Assembly (NCBI GenBank): GCA_900548315.1
Contig: URJU01000065.1
Location: forward strand, 1-10,778
DNA: 10,778 bases
DNA from: an uncultured Coprococcus sp.
GTDB taxonomy: Bacteria > Bacillota > Clostridia > Lachnospirales > Lachnospiraceae
Reading direction: 5' to 3'
Shown in pieces: positions 1 through 7,047 of this stretch. Positions within the stretch are counted from its first letter, which is position 1. The number at the start of each line of letters is the position of its first letter. The translations under genes were made by a program, and so were the position numbers. The notes beneath the pieces are model-generated. The model did not search any database. It worked only from the letters and a program-made list of their open reading frames with translations, and was not told the DNA's origin.

Positions 1-34
1 ATTATAGATTGTCTATATTGCTATGATTCAATCT

Positions 35-1204
35 TTACTTTGTAATTCCAAGTTTTACAGCCTCATCTGCAACAGCCTTGGCAACTACTTTAGCAACTCT
101 GTCATCAAATGCACCTGGTATGATGTAATCCTCCTTAAGCTCCTCATCTGTGACTATGGAAGCTATCGCCTTGGCTGCAGCCATCTTCATCTCCTCCGTT
201 ATGCCTGTTGCCTTGGCATCTAGGGCACCCCTAAATATTCCAGGGAATACGAGTACATTATTGATCTGGTTTGGATAATCTGAGCGTCCTGTAGCCATGA
301 CTCTGACGCCGCCCTTTGCAGCCTCCTCAGGCATGATCTCAGGTGTTGGGTTGGCCATTGCAAATACTATAGGATCCGCTGCCATGGATGCTATCATCTC
401 TGCTGTCACTATGTTCGGAGCAGAAACTCCGACAAATACATCCTTGCCCTTCATGATCTCAGCAAGAGAGCCTGTCTGTCTGTCCTTGTTGGTTATCTCA
501 GCCATCTCTGCCTGAGCCGGGTTCATCCAGTCCTGTCCAGGACACAGAGCACCCTGCTTGTCCACAAGAACTACATTGCCTATTCCAAGCTGAAGTAAGA
601 GTTTACATATTGATATACCCGCTGAGCCAGCTCCGTTGATAACTACATTTGCCTCGTCAAACGGCTTGCCGACAAGCTTTAACGCATTTATAAGTCCAGC
701 AGACACAACGATAGCTGTACCGTGCTGATCATCATGGAACACAGGGATGTCTAGTTCCTCTTTGAGTCTTTTCTCTATCTCAAAACACCTAGGAGCTGAT
801 ATATCCTCCAGATTGATTCCGCCAAATACAGGAGCAATGCGCTTTACAGTCTCAACGATCTCGTCCACATCCTTCGTGTCAAGACAGATCGGGAATGCAT
901 CCACTCCACCGAACTCCTTGAAGAGTATGGATTTGCCTTCCATAACAGGGATAGCTGCCTCAGGTCCTATATCTCCAAGGCCGAGAACCGCCGTTCCATC
1001 TGATACTACGGCAACCATGTTGCCCTTGCATGTATATTTATACACGTCAGCCTTATTGTCACGAATCTTTCTGCAAGGCTCTGCAACGCCCGGTGTGTAC
1101 GCTGTGCTCAGATCATCTCTGTTCTTTACTGACACTTTAGACACTACCTCTACCTTACCCTTATGCTCCTCATGCATCTTGAGACTTAAACTATTGTAAT
1201 CCAT
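35..1204 (-). CDS. Malic enzyme (NAD(P)-dependent, decarboxylating)
   Basis: Oxidatively decarboxylates malate to pyruvate in the cytoplasm, giving NAD(P)H. The 389 aa length is normal for the short bacterial form without a phosphotransacetylase tail. Visible signatures are YTPGVAEPC (residues 36-44, including the family's catalytic Tyr), MEGKSILFK (88-96, catalytic Lys probably K91), the metal-binding NLEDISAPR (131-139) and FHDDQHGTA (156-164), the Rossmann loop GAGSAGI (191-197), ANPTPEI (284-290) and the conserved C-terminal block around 303-330. Asp215 at the end of the second Rossmann strand suggests a preference for NAD over NADP; this is inference. The ATG is preceded by AGAAAGGAAC at good spacing. 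The gene lies 64 bases after the methyltransferase/reductase gene and seems to have its own promoter (1248-1276). A small GC-rich hairpin (1218-1231) abuts its ribosome binding site. The family call is very secure; the physiological direction and cofactor are not. Confidence 0.96.
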   Translation of the reverse strand: MDYNSLSLKMHEEHKGKVEVVSKVSVKNRDDLSTAYTPGVAEPCRKIRDNKADVYKYTCKGNMVAVVSDGTAVLGLGDIGPEAAIPVMEGKSILFKEFGGVDAFPICLDTKDVDEIVETVKRIAPVFGGINLEDISAPRCFEIEKRLKEELDIPVFHDDQHGTAIVVSAGLINALKLVGKPFDEANVVINGAGSAGISICKLLLQLGIGNVVLVDKQGALCPGQDWMNPAQAEMAEITNKDRQTGSLAEIMKGKDVFVGVSAPNIVTAEMIASMAADPIVFAMANPTPEIMPEEAAKGGVRVMATGRSDYPNQINNVLVFPGIFRGALDAKATGITEEMKMAAAKAIASIVTDEELKEDYIIPGAFDDRVAKVVAKAVADEAVKLGITK

Positions 1205-1247
1205 GTCTGTTCCTTTCTGCGCACCCGCGCATCTTATATTTTATATC

Positions 1248-1276
1248 ATAATAACCTTGACTCACATTTTAGTCAA
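1248..1276 (-). promoter_or_regulatory. Candidate sigma-A promoter for the malic enzyme gene
   Basis: On the minus strand, TTGACT (1271-1276) and TATTAT (1248-1253) each match the consensus at 5 of 6 positions and are exactly 17 bases apart. The predicted start of transcription is near 1241, giving a leader of about 37 nt. The -35 element lies within the last codons and stop codon of the upstream gene. This suggests the malic enzyme can be expressed independently of its neighbours. Confidence 0.6.
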
Positions 1277-3077
1277 CGATATGTGCCAGCATATGTACCC
1301 TGTTAAATGGGAACGAGAAGTAATATCCATCTGCAAAATCCGCAGTGTACTCCAGTATCTCCCTGGCTATCTGGATACCGCAGTCTTCACCTTCCTGCCT
1401 CGTCGCATTCTCGCCATATCTCTCTATGATCTCGTCCGGGATTTCTATGCCCGCCATCTCATTTTTCATGAAAAGGGCATTTCTCCGACTCACCAACGGC
1501 ATCACTCCCACAAGTATAGTCGCACCGGTCTCTGCCTTCATATCCCTGAGCACCTGTGCCTGCTGCTTTGAAAATACCGGCTGTGTCAAGAAGAATTCAG
1601 CTCCTGCCTCCATCTTCCTCTTTATCCTGTCTGTCTCGAATCTGGTATTTAACCTGTTCTGGTTGACAGCGCCGCCGTAGGTTATCTTGTCCGCGCTAAA
1701 CACTTCGTCATTCATCGTCTGCAGCAGTTTCATCATTCCAACTGAATCAAAATTAAACACACTTCTCGTAGTTTGTCTGAACATAACCGGAACCGGATCC
1801 CCGGTTATGACAAGGAAATCCCTGATACCATTCAGCTGTGCCCCCAGAACACTTCCCCTTATCGCTATCGCATTTTTATCTCTGCAGCACAGATGCGGCA
1901 TAACGCGAAGCCCCGTCTCCTTCTGAACTTTCTCAGCCATGAGTATCGAATCCGCTCTGGTTCTTCCAGAAGGGGAATCAGGAAATGTCACTACATCCAC
2001 ATGCGCTTGCTTAAGCGTGTGTGCCGCATCAAGCAGTTTCTGATCATTGTCGTCCACCGGAGGGGCAAGCTCGACAGCGATCAGCTTGTGCGCACATGTT
2101 TTTCCGGCATTTAAACTACAGTGCTCCATACGTTCATTGAGAAAATTATCCTTTTCAAGACTGGCAGCGTGTATCCTTTCCACATGTGTCTTGACGGTCT
2201 TCGCAATATCTCCGGACTCAACCCTGGCCATAATCTGTTTTATGTATTCCGGATTAGTTCCGCAGCACCCGCCTACGATATCAACTCCCAGTGCCGATAT
2301 GTCCTGTATCTTGTCTATAAATCCCTCTTTATTGTCATTGAACACCAGTCTGCTCTGCGTAAATTTCGGATATCCGGCATTCGGCATGACGGATATAGGC
2401 TTTCCACAATCAATATTCAGTTTTCTGAGCAGCTGGAGCATATGATACGGTCCCACTCCACAGTTAAATCCCACACAATCAACGTTTGGATCATCTGCAG
2501 CCTGTGTCAAAAGTGCCCTGGCTGAAAATCCTCCATTGCTGTATCCAAACTGATTCACACAGAACGATACCATGATCGGTGTGTCCTTCCGCTCTTTCAA
2601 GTACTTAACAACCGGCTCAAGCACATTGAATTCCGGGAACGTTTCAAACCAGATGACGTCCACTCCCATGTCCTGCATCGTCTCACCGAGCACCTTATAC
2701 TGTCTGACTCTCTCAGCAAGACCGAGTCCCGCATCTCCCGGAACCGGTCCTATGTCGCCGGCTATGCAGACTTTATCGTCAGCATCTGCATCCGCCGCAG
2801 CCTGTCTGGCAAGTTTCACGGCCGATCGCACATTTGCGATCACATAATCCATATCCGCATCTAAACTTGCTGTATTTGCGGCAAATGTATTGGTTCTTAT
2901 AAGTCCGGCTCCCGCCTTCACGTACTCCTTATGTATCTCAAGCACACGCTCAGGATGGCGTATATTTGCAAGTTCTGGGGCAACCGTCCCCTGCTCACCA
3001 TACATTGCAACATAACATGTTCCAAACGCGCCATCTGCTACAAGCAGTTTATTCTTTAGACTTTCAAGTATATCCAT
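1269..3077 (-). CDS. yitJ: Bifunctional homocysteine S-methyltransferase / 5,10-methylenetetrahydrofolate reductase
   Basis: A 602 aa two-domain cytoplasmic protein of the Bacillus subtilis YitJ type. Residues 1-290 form a homocysteine methyltransferase domain like the N-terminus of MetH. Its zinc ligands are visible as Cys206 (GFNCG) and Cys271-Cys272 (GGCCGT), and the N-terminal DGAFGT motif is present. Residues about 330-600 are a methylenetetrahydrofolate reductase barrel with VELAPP (335-340, the conserved catalytic Glu), HLCCRD (395-400), ITGDPVP (424-430) and FFLTQPVF (495-502). The two activities would make 5-methyltetrahydrofolate and methylate homocysteine to methionine, but whether one polypeptide couples both steps is unknown here. 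The start has GGAG at good spacing. It follows the ABC-F gene by 48 bases with no convincing terminator between, so co-transcription is likely. No S-box or T-box leader is visible, unlike B. subtilis yitJ, which is S-box controlled. Confidence 0.94.
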   Translation of the reverse strand: MDILESLKNKLLVADGAFGTCYVAMYGEQGTVAPELANIRHPERVLEIHKEYVKAGAGLIRTNTFAANTASLDADMDYVIANVRSAVKLARQAAADADADDKVCIAGDIGPVPGDAGLGLAERVRQYKVLGETMQDMGVDVIWFETFPEFNVLEPVVKYLKERKDTPIMVSFCVNQFGYSNGGFSARALLTQAADDPNVDCVGFNCGVGPYHMLQLLRKLNIDCGKPISVMPNAGYPKFTQSRLVFNDNKEGFIDKIQDISALGVDIVGGCCGTNPEYIKQIMARVESGDIAKTVKTHVERIHAASLEKDNFLNERMEHCSLNAGKTCAHKLIAVELAPPVDDNDQKLLDAAHTLKQAHVDVVTFPDSPSGRTRADSILMAEKVQKETGLRVMPHLCCRDKNAIAIRGSVLGAQLNGIRDFLVITGDPVPVMFRQTTRSVFNFDSVGMMKLLQTMNDEVFSADKITYGGAVNQNRLNTRFETDRIKRKMEAGAEFFLTQPVFSKQQAQVLRDMKAETGATILVGVMPLVSRRNALFMKNEMAGIEIPDEIIERYGENATRQEGEDCGIQIAREILEYTADFADGYYFSFPFNRVHMLAHIVD

Positions 3078-3125
3078 TCAGCATCTCCATCTTCTTATCT
3101 TAAATTGATTCCTGCGCCTCATCAT

Positions 3126-4682
3126 CTACTGTAATAATGTATACTGCTCCAGATTCCACACATCCGTCACAAGCCCATCGTAGAATTCCGGCTCATGACA
3201 CACGAGAAGTATAGAACCCTTATACTCTGAGAGCGCACGTTTCAGTTCATCCTTGGCATCCACATCCAGATGGTTAGTCGGCTCATCAAGCAAAAGTACA
3301 TTTGTATCAGAGTTGATTAGTTTACACAGTCTCACCTTTGCCTGTTCTCCGCCTGAGAGAACCTTCACCTTGCTCTCTATATGCTTGGTGGTGAGTCCGC
3401 ACTTTGCAAGAGCCGCGCGCACTTCATATTGGGTATATCCCGGGAATTCCTCCCATATCTCCTGAAGGCAGGTGTTCTCACTCGCTTTTACCTCCTGCTC
3501 AAAATATCCGATATGAAGATAATCTCCAAGCTGCGCCTTGCCTGATATGGCAGGGATAAGCCCCAGCACACTCTTGAGGAACGTCGTCTTACCAATACCA
3601 TTTGTACCTGTGATAGCTATCTTGTCGCCTCGTTCCATTCGGAGGTTCATCGGCTTGGAGAGCGGCTTTTCCTTACTATATCCTATCACCAGATCATCTG
3701 TCTCGAATATAACCTTACCAGAGGTCCTCGCCTCTTTGAAGTTGAATTCCGGTTTTGGTTTCTCGCGCTCAAGCTGGATAACATCCATCTTGTCAAGTTT
3801 CTTCTGTCTGGACATCGCCATATTTCTGGTGGCAACCCTCGCCTTATTCCTCGCCACAAAATCTTTAAGCTCCGAAATCTCCTGCTGCTGTTTTCTATAT
3901 GCAGCCTCAAGCTGGGATTTCTTCACCGCATAGACCTCCTGGAACTTGTCATAGTCGCCCACATATCTGTTGAGCTGGCAATTTTCCATATGATATATGA
4001 TATTTACAACCGAATTTAGGAACGGAATATCATGCGAGATAAGTATAAACGCATTTTCATACTCCTGCAGGTATCTCTTGAGCCACTCTATGTGATGAGC
4101 ATCCAGATAGTTTGTCGGCTCATCAAGCAGAAGGATCTCCGGTTTCTCAAGCAGAAGCTTCGCCAGCAGGACTTTTGTCCTCTGACCACCCGACAATTCC
4201 GTCACATCCTTGTCAAGCCCCAGCTGCAGCAAGTCAAACGCTCTGGCAACCTCCTCAACTTTGGAATCTATTATATAGAAGTCATGGCTGTCCAGGAGAT
4301 CCTGAAGAAGTCCCATCTCCTCAAGCAGCGCGTTCATCTCCTCCTCGTCCGTGACATCGGCAAGCTTATCACATATCTCATTTATCCTCTTCTCCATATC
4401 AAACAGTCTGGAGAATGCATCCCTCAGAACTCCGCCTATGGTCATTCCCGGTTCCAGAACTGTATGCTGGTCAAGATATCCGACCTTCACGTTCTTTGCC
4501 CATGTCACAGTTCCCTCATCCGGCATAAGACTGCCTGTCACTATATTCATAAATGTTGATTTACCCTCGCCATTCGCACCTACCAGCCCTATATGTTCAC
4601 CTGCCAGCAGTCTGAATGATACATTTTCAAATATCGCCCTGTCACCAAATCCGTGGCTGAGATTACTTACATCTAATATCAT
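3126..4682 (-). CDS. ABC-F family ATPase (ribosome-associated type, YbiT/YkpA-like)
   Basis: A soluble protein with two ATP-binding cassettes and no membrane domain. Members of the family act on ribosomes, either as translation factors or as antibiotic-protection proteins. Numbering from the chosen start (518 aa): Walker A GANGEGKST (35-43), LSGGQ (163-167), Walker B EILLLDEPTN (182-191) and His217 in SHD. A charged helical linker (about 232-316) follows, then Walker A GTNGIGKTT (359-367), LSGGE (442-446), Walker B VLLLDEPTNH (462-471) and His496 in CHE. No C-terminal extension is present, and the length fits the YbiT/YkpA group. A GTG nine codons upstream (4709) would also open this frame, but AAGGAG (4688-4693) sits 5 bases before the ATG at 4682 and would lie inside the longer reading, so the ATG is preferred. 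The leader carries a large hairpin. A housekeeping role is more likely than drug resistance, though resistance cannot be excluded by eye. Confidence 0.93.
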   Translation of the reverse strand: MILDVSNLSHGFGDRAIFENVSFRLLAGEHIGLVGANGEGKSTFMNIVTGSLMPDEGTVTWAKNVKVGYLDQHTVLEPGMTIGGVLRDAFSRLFDMEKRINEICDKLADVTDEEEMNALLEEMGLLQDLLDSHDFYIIDSKVEEVARAFDLLQLGLDKDVTELSGGQRTKVLLAKLLLEKPEILLLDEPTNYLDAHHIEWLKRYLQEYENAFILISHDIPFLNSVVNIIYHMENCQLNRYVGDYDKFQEVYAVKKSQLEAAYRKQQQEISELKDFVARNKARVATRNMAMSRQKKLDKMDVIQLEREKPKPEFNFKEARTSGKVIFETDDLVIGYSKEKPLSKPMNLRMERGDKIAITGTNGIGKTTFLKSVLGLIPAISGKAQLGDYLHIGYFEQEVKASENTCLQEIWEEFPGYTQYEVRAALAKCGLTTKHIESKVKVLSGGEQAKVRLCKLINSDTNVLLLDEPTNHLDVDAKDELKRALSEYKGSILLVCHEPEFYDGLVTDVWNLEQYTLLQ

Positions 4683-4687
4683 AAATT

Positions 4688-4693
4688 CTCCTT
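4688..4693 (-). promoter_or_regulatory. Ribosome binding site that decides the ABC-F start
   Basis: AAGGAG on the minus strand, 5 bases before the ATG at 4680-4682. It supports a 518 aa product over the longer frame starting at a GTG. The base run TCAGAC immediately upstream (4694-4699) is complementary to GTCTGA in the apical stem of the adjacent hairpin. Confidence 0.75.
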
Positions 4694-4701
4694 GTCTGAC
4701 G

Positions 4702-4771
4702 GACGGCACTTTATAGCATAGATGTCTGAGGCATATGCCTCAGACCATTTCTACACCATAAAGTGCCTGTC
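4702..4771 (-). repeat. Large imperfect inverted repeat / hairpin in the ABC-F leader
   Basis: A nested structure of about 70 nt. The core is a perfect 22-base palindrome (4724-4745; arms GTCTGAGGCAT and ATGCCTCAGAC). It is enclosed by a perfect 10-bp outer stem, 4758-4767 with 4705-4714 (GGCACTTTAT/ATAAAGTGCC on the minus strand). Between these, TAGA/TCTA pair exactly and GGTG/TGCT pair with wobbles. A 3-bp GAC/GTC extension with one bulged base closes the base. In total about 30 base pairs can form. No U-rich run follows on either strand, so it is not a standard intrinsic terminator. It lies about 10 nt before the ABC-F ribosome binding site. It could be a regulatory RNA structure, a protein-binding palindrome or a small REP/MITE-like element. 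Confidence 0.8.
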
Positions 4772-4787
4772 TTTGTAATAATATCAT
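4740..4787 (-). CDS. Possible 15-codon leader peptide upstream of the ABC-F gene
   Basis: An ATG at 4785-4787 opens a 15-codon frame (MILLQRQALYGVEMV) ending in TGA inside the left arm of the apical stem of the hairpin. A ribosome translating it would unfold the outer stem. Genes for some ABC-F resistance proteins are controlled by such leader peptides and attenuation. Against it, no good ribosome binding site precedes the ATG, and short frames of this size arise by chance. Confidence 0.2.
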   Translation of the reverse strand: MILLQRQALYGVEMV

Positions 4788-4803
4788 TAATTGTTGTTTT
4801 TCA

Positions 4804-4833
4804 CTTATAACATGGATTGTATATATCAGGCAA
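4804..4833 (-). promoter_or_regulatory. Candidate promoter for the ABC-F gene
   Basis: TTGCCT (4828-4833, 4 of 6 consensus matches) and TATAAG (4804-4809, 5 of 6) are separated by 18 bases on the minus strand, between the glgB stop and the hairpin. Transcription from about 4797 would place the whole hairpin in a leader of about 115 nt. The -35 match is modest, so read-through from glgB remains possible. Confidence 0.35.
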
Positions 4834-4864
4834 CTACTTATTTTGTCTCAATGATTCACATTTC

Positions 4865-6742
4865 CTAGTCCACCGGCTTAAGATACATTGCCGAAAGTGC
4901 CGGCAGGTCAAATCCGAAGTCGCCGCACATGCCCTTGATGCTCTTTACAGTGTCCTTGGTGTTGCCGCCATACTTATTCCAATCTGTGTTCATCAGGACT
5001 TTCATGGAACCACCCTCACCGTATCTGAAATGATAATCCTTGTACATATTGCCTGAGAGGTTGAGCACGACAACTATCTTGTTGTCATTAACAACCCTCT
5101 GGAAAATATATACCACATCCTGTTCTTTGCCGCAGAGTATCCAGTCAAATCCATTCGGATCATCATCCCACTCCGACAAAGCAGGTTCTTTCATGTAGAG
5201 CCTGTTCAGATCCTTTATATATCTGTTGAACGAATCGTGATTAGGGTACTTGAGGATATCCCAGTCCTGCTCTCGCTTTTCGTCCCACTCACGAAACTGA
5301 GCTATCTCGTTGCCCATGAAGTTGAGTTTCTTGCCGGGATGCGCGTACATATATGCATAGAGCGCCTTGACATTTGGAAACTTTTCTTCATATGAACCGG
5401 CCATCTTCTGGATTATGGTAGCCTTGCCATGAACAACCTCATCATGGGAGAGCGGCAGCATATATCTCTCGTTGTAGAAGTACATCATGGAAAACGATAA
5501 TTTATGATATTGATCCCCTCTGCAGAACGGAAGAGTCCTGAAAAAGTTCAGAGTATCGTTCATCCATCCCATATCCCATTTATAATCAAAGCCGAGACCG
5601 CCATACTTTACTTCTTTGGTCGTCCCCTTGTAATCTGTTGAATCCTCTGCGCAGAGTATACATGAAGGATGTCTCTCCTTCAGCCCCTGGTTAAGTCCCT
5701 TTATGAACTCCACGGCTCGGTCATTTACACCCCTGGATTCATCGCCCATCCAGTAGATTATCCTGCTTATGGCATCCATCCTGAGCCCGTCAAAATGATA
5801 CTCTGTCAGCCAGTAATTTGCCGCACTCTTTAAAAAAGTCTGAACCTCTCCTTTTGAATGGATAAAGTTCTTGCTGCCCCACTCGCTGTATCCCACATCG
5901 TCAGTAGGATGCTCATACAGATTAGTCCCATCGTACTTTGCAAGTCCGTATCCATCCAGTGCAAAATGCACAGGCACATAATCCATGATCGCACCTATGC
6001 CATTCTTATGCAAAGTATCGATCAAAAATTTCAGGTCATTTGCTGTCCCATATCTCGCCGTTGGACTGAAGAAACCCGTATTCTGATAGCCCCATGACTC
6101 ATCACACGGATGCTCTGAGAGAGGCATAAACTCCACATAGTTGTACCCCTGTTCCTTTAGATATTCCACGAGCATAGGTGCTATCTCCCTGTATGTATAC
6201 CAGCCCTCAGACACTCTGTCAGCCTCGATGACCTCCTCTGGGGTGAGCTGCTTTCCGCTCTCGTCGTACACCGGCTTACAGTGCCATGAACCCATGTGCA
6301 TCTCATAGACATTGAGCGGACCTCCCTTGCACTCATTTCTAGTCCGCATCCATCTGGCATCGCCAAATGTATACTCGTCCATGTCCCTTATCACAGATGC
6401 AAATGCCGGACGTAGCTCCATTCCAAATCCATATGGGTCGCAGTGGTCAACGCAATGTCCATCCCTCTGATATATCTTATATTTGTACATCTGCCCAACC
6501 TCAGCTCCGGGCACAAAGCATTTGAAAAAGCTGCCGTCATAACATCTTTCCATAGCAGTCTCTCCCCAAGAGTTGAATTCTCCTGTCACCGTCACTGATT
6601 CCGCATTAGGTGCATATGTCACAAAATTTACCCCTGTAGCCGTCTTCTTTCTGCTCTTACCCACGCTTTCCTTCACAACATGGGCACCCATCTCATTGTA
6701 GGCATCAAAGCACTTTCCCGAATAAAATTCATACAGATCCAT
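4865..6742 (-). CDS. glgB: 1,4-alpha-glucan (glycogen) branching enzyme, GH13
   Basis: Cleaves alpha-1,4 glucan chains and rejoins them by alpha-1,6 links during glycogen synthesis in the cytoplasm. The 625 aa protein has an N-terminal CBM48-like domain (about 35-115), a GH13 barrel and a C-terminal beta domain (about 540-625). Catalytic regions visible are DYVPVHF (254-260), GLRMDAISR (319-327, nucleophile Asp323), CAEDST (364-369, acid/base Glu366) and LSHDEV (431-436, Asp434). AEDST differs slightly from the usual AEEST but keeps the catalytic Glu. The ATG has GGAGG 7-8 bases upstream. No other glycogen gene (glgA, glgC, glgD, glgP) is in the window, so it stands alone here. It is divergent from a TetR-family gene across a 305-base control region, which may link their regulation. 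Confidence 0.96.
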   Translation of the reverse strand: MDLYEFYSGKCFDAYNEMGAHVVKESVGKSRKKTATGVNFVTYAPNAESVTVTGEFNSWGETAMERCYDGSFFKCFVPGAEVGQMYKYKIYQRDGHCVDHCDPYGFGMELRPAFASVIRDMDEYTFGDARWMRTRNECKGGPLNVYEMHMGSWHCKPVYDESGKQLTPEEVIEADRVSEGWYTYREIAPMLVEYLKEQGYNYVEFMPLSEHPCDESWGYQNTGFFSPTARYGTANDLKFLIDTLHKNGIGAIMDYVPVHFALDGYGLAKYDGTNLYEHPTDDVGYSEWGSKNFIHSKGEVQTFLKSAANYWLTEYHFDGLRMDAISRIIYWMGDESRGVNDRAVEFIKGLNQGLKERHPSCILCAEDSTDYKGTTKEVKYGGLGFDYKWDMGWMNDTLNFFRTLPFCRGDQYHKLSFSMMYFYNERYMLPLSHDEVVHGKATIIQKMAGSYEEKFPNVKALYAYMYAHPGKKLNFMGNEIAQFREWDEKREQDWDILKYPNHDSFNRYIKDLNRLYMKEPALSEWDDDPNGFDWILCGKEQDVVYIFQRVVNDNKIVVVLNLSGNMYKDYHFRYGEGGSMKVLMNTDWNKYGGNTKDTVKSIKGMCGDFGFDLPALSAMYLKPVD

Positions 6743-6872
6743 AACAATCCCTCCATAATAACTCTCGCCATCTTATCCCTTTCAGTCAGTATCCGCTTAA
6801 GATCAGCATACTTATTGACTGTAGTAAACTTGCAATTAGTATAACTCCGTTTCAGATCCATATGAATACACT

Positions 6873-6901
6873 GTTATAGACAAAGGTAAAATAATTGACT
6901 A
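6873..6901 (-). promoter_or_regulatory. Candidate glgB promoter
   Basis: Minus-strand TAGTCA (6896-6901, 4 of 6) and TATAAC (6873-6878, 5 of 6) are spaced by 17 bases. Transcription would begin near 6866 and leave a leader of about 124 nt before glgB. The palindrome at 6907-6920 lies just upstream of the -35 element, a position suited to a regulator. Confidence 0.35.
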
Positions 6902-6906
6902 TAGGC

Positions 6907-6920
6907 AATTATTGATAATT
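6907..6920. promoter_or_regulatory. Palindrome, possible TetR-family operator
   Basis: AATTAT-TG-ATAATT has perfect 6-base arms around a 2-base centre. It lies between the two divergent promoters, as TetR-type operators often do. AT-rich palindromes are common by chance, so the assignment is only a suggestion. Confidence 0.3.
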
Positions 6921-6941
6921 AACAGAATTTGGCACTCCCTT

Positions 6942-6970
6942 TTGACTATATATTCATTTTGATGTATTCT
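6942..6970 (+). promoter_or_regulatory. Candidate promoter of the TetR-family gene
   Basis: TTGACT (6942-6947, 5 of 6) and TATTCT (6965-6970, 4 of 6) are 17 bases apart on the plus strand. Transcription would start near 6977, about 70 nt before the ATG. Confidence 0.4.
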
Positions 6971-7047
6971 ATAAAAAATCAGCCATATACAGACTATAAA
7001 TTTACCATTATGCTGGCCACATCAATGGAGATCAGAAAGGAGCTTTT

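Larger units (their letters stand above)
6743..7047. other. 305-base divergent control region between glgB and the TetR-family gene
   Basis: An AT-rich non-coding stretch with candidate promoters in both directions, a perfect AT palindrome (6907-6920) and three copies of TTGACT followed by GTA or ATA (6815-6823, 6895-6903, 6942-6950, plus strand). A 62-codon frame on the minus strand starts at 6861 and overlaps the glgB start out of frame. It lacks a ribosome binding site and is not called. The 10-mer CAGATCCATA occurs at the glgB start (6734-6743) and again at 6853-6862. No RNA gene or riboswitch was recognised. Confidence 0.6.

Noticed and set aside
3..17. Hairpin TATAGA-TTG-TCTATA downstream of the malic enzyme as its terminator.
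   Set aside because: The stem is short and nearly all A/T with no T-run, and the window ends here, so the true terminator may lie outside.
1218..1231. Hairpin TGCGC-ACCC-GCGCA before the malic enzyme as a terminator of the upstream gene.
   Set aside because: It has only a 5-bp stem, and on the minus strand it is followed by the ribosome binding site, not a T-run. It may modulate translation slightly, but nothing supports termination.
3078..3125. An S-box (SAM riboswitch) in front of the methyltransferase/reductase gene, as in B. subtilis yitJ.
   Set aside because: Only 48 bases separate it from the ABC-F gene, too short for an S-box, and no conserved S-box core is visible.
4032..4559. A 175-codon plus-strand frame within the ABC-F gene.
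   Set aside because: It lies wholly antisense to conserved Walker and signature motifs, and its translation is low in recognisable features.
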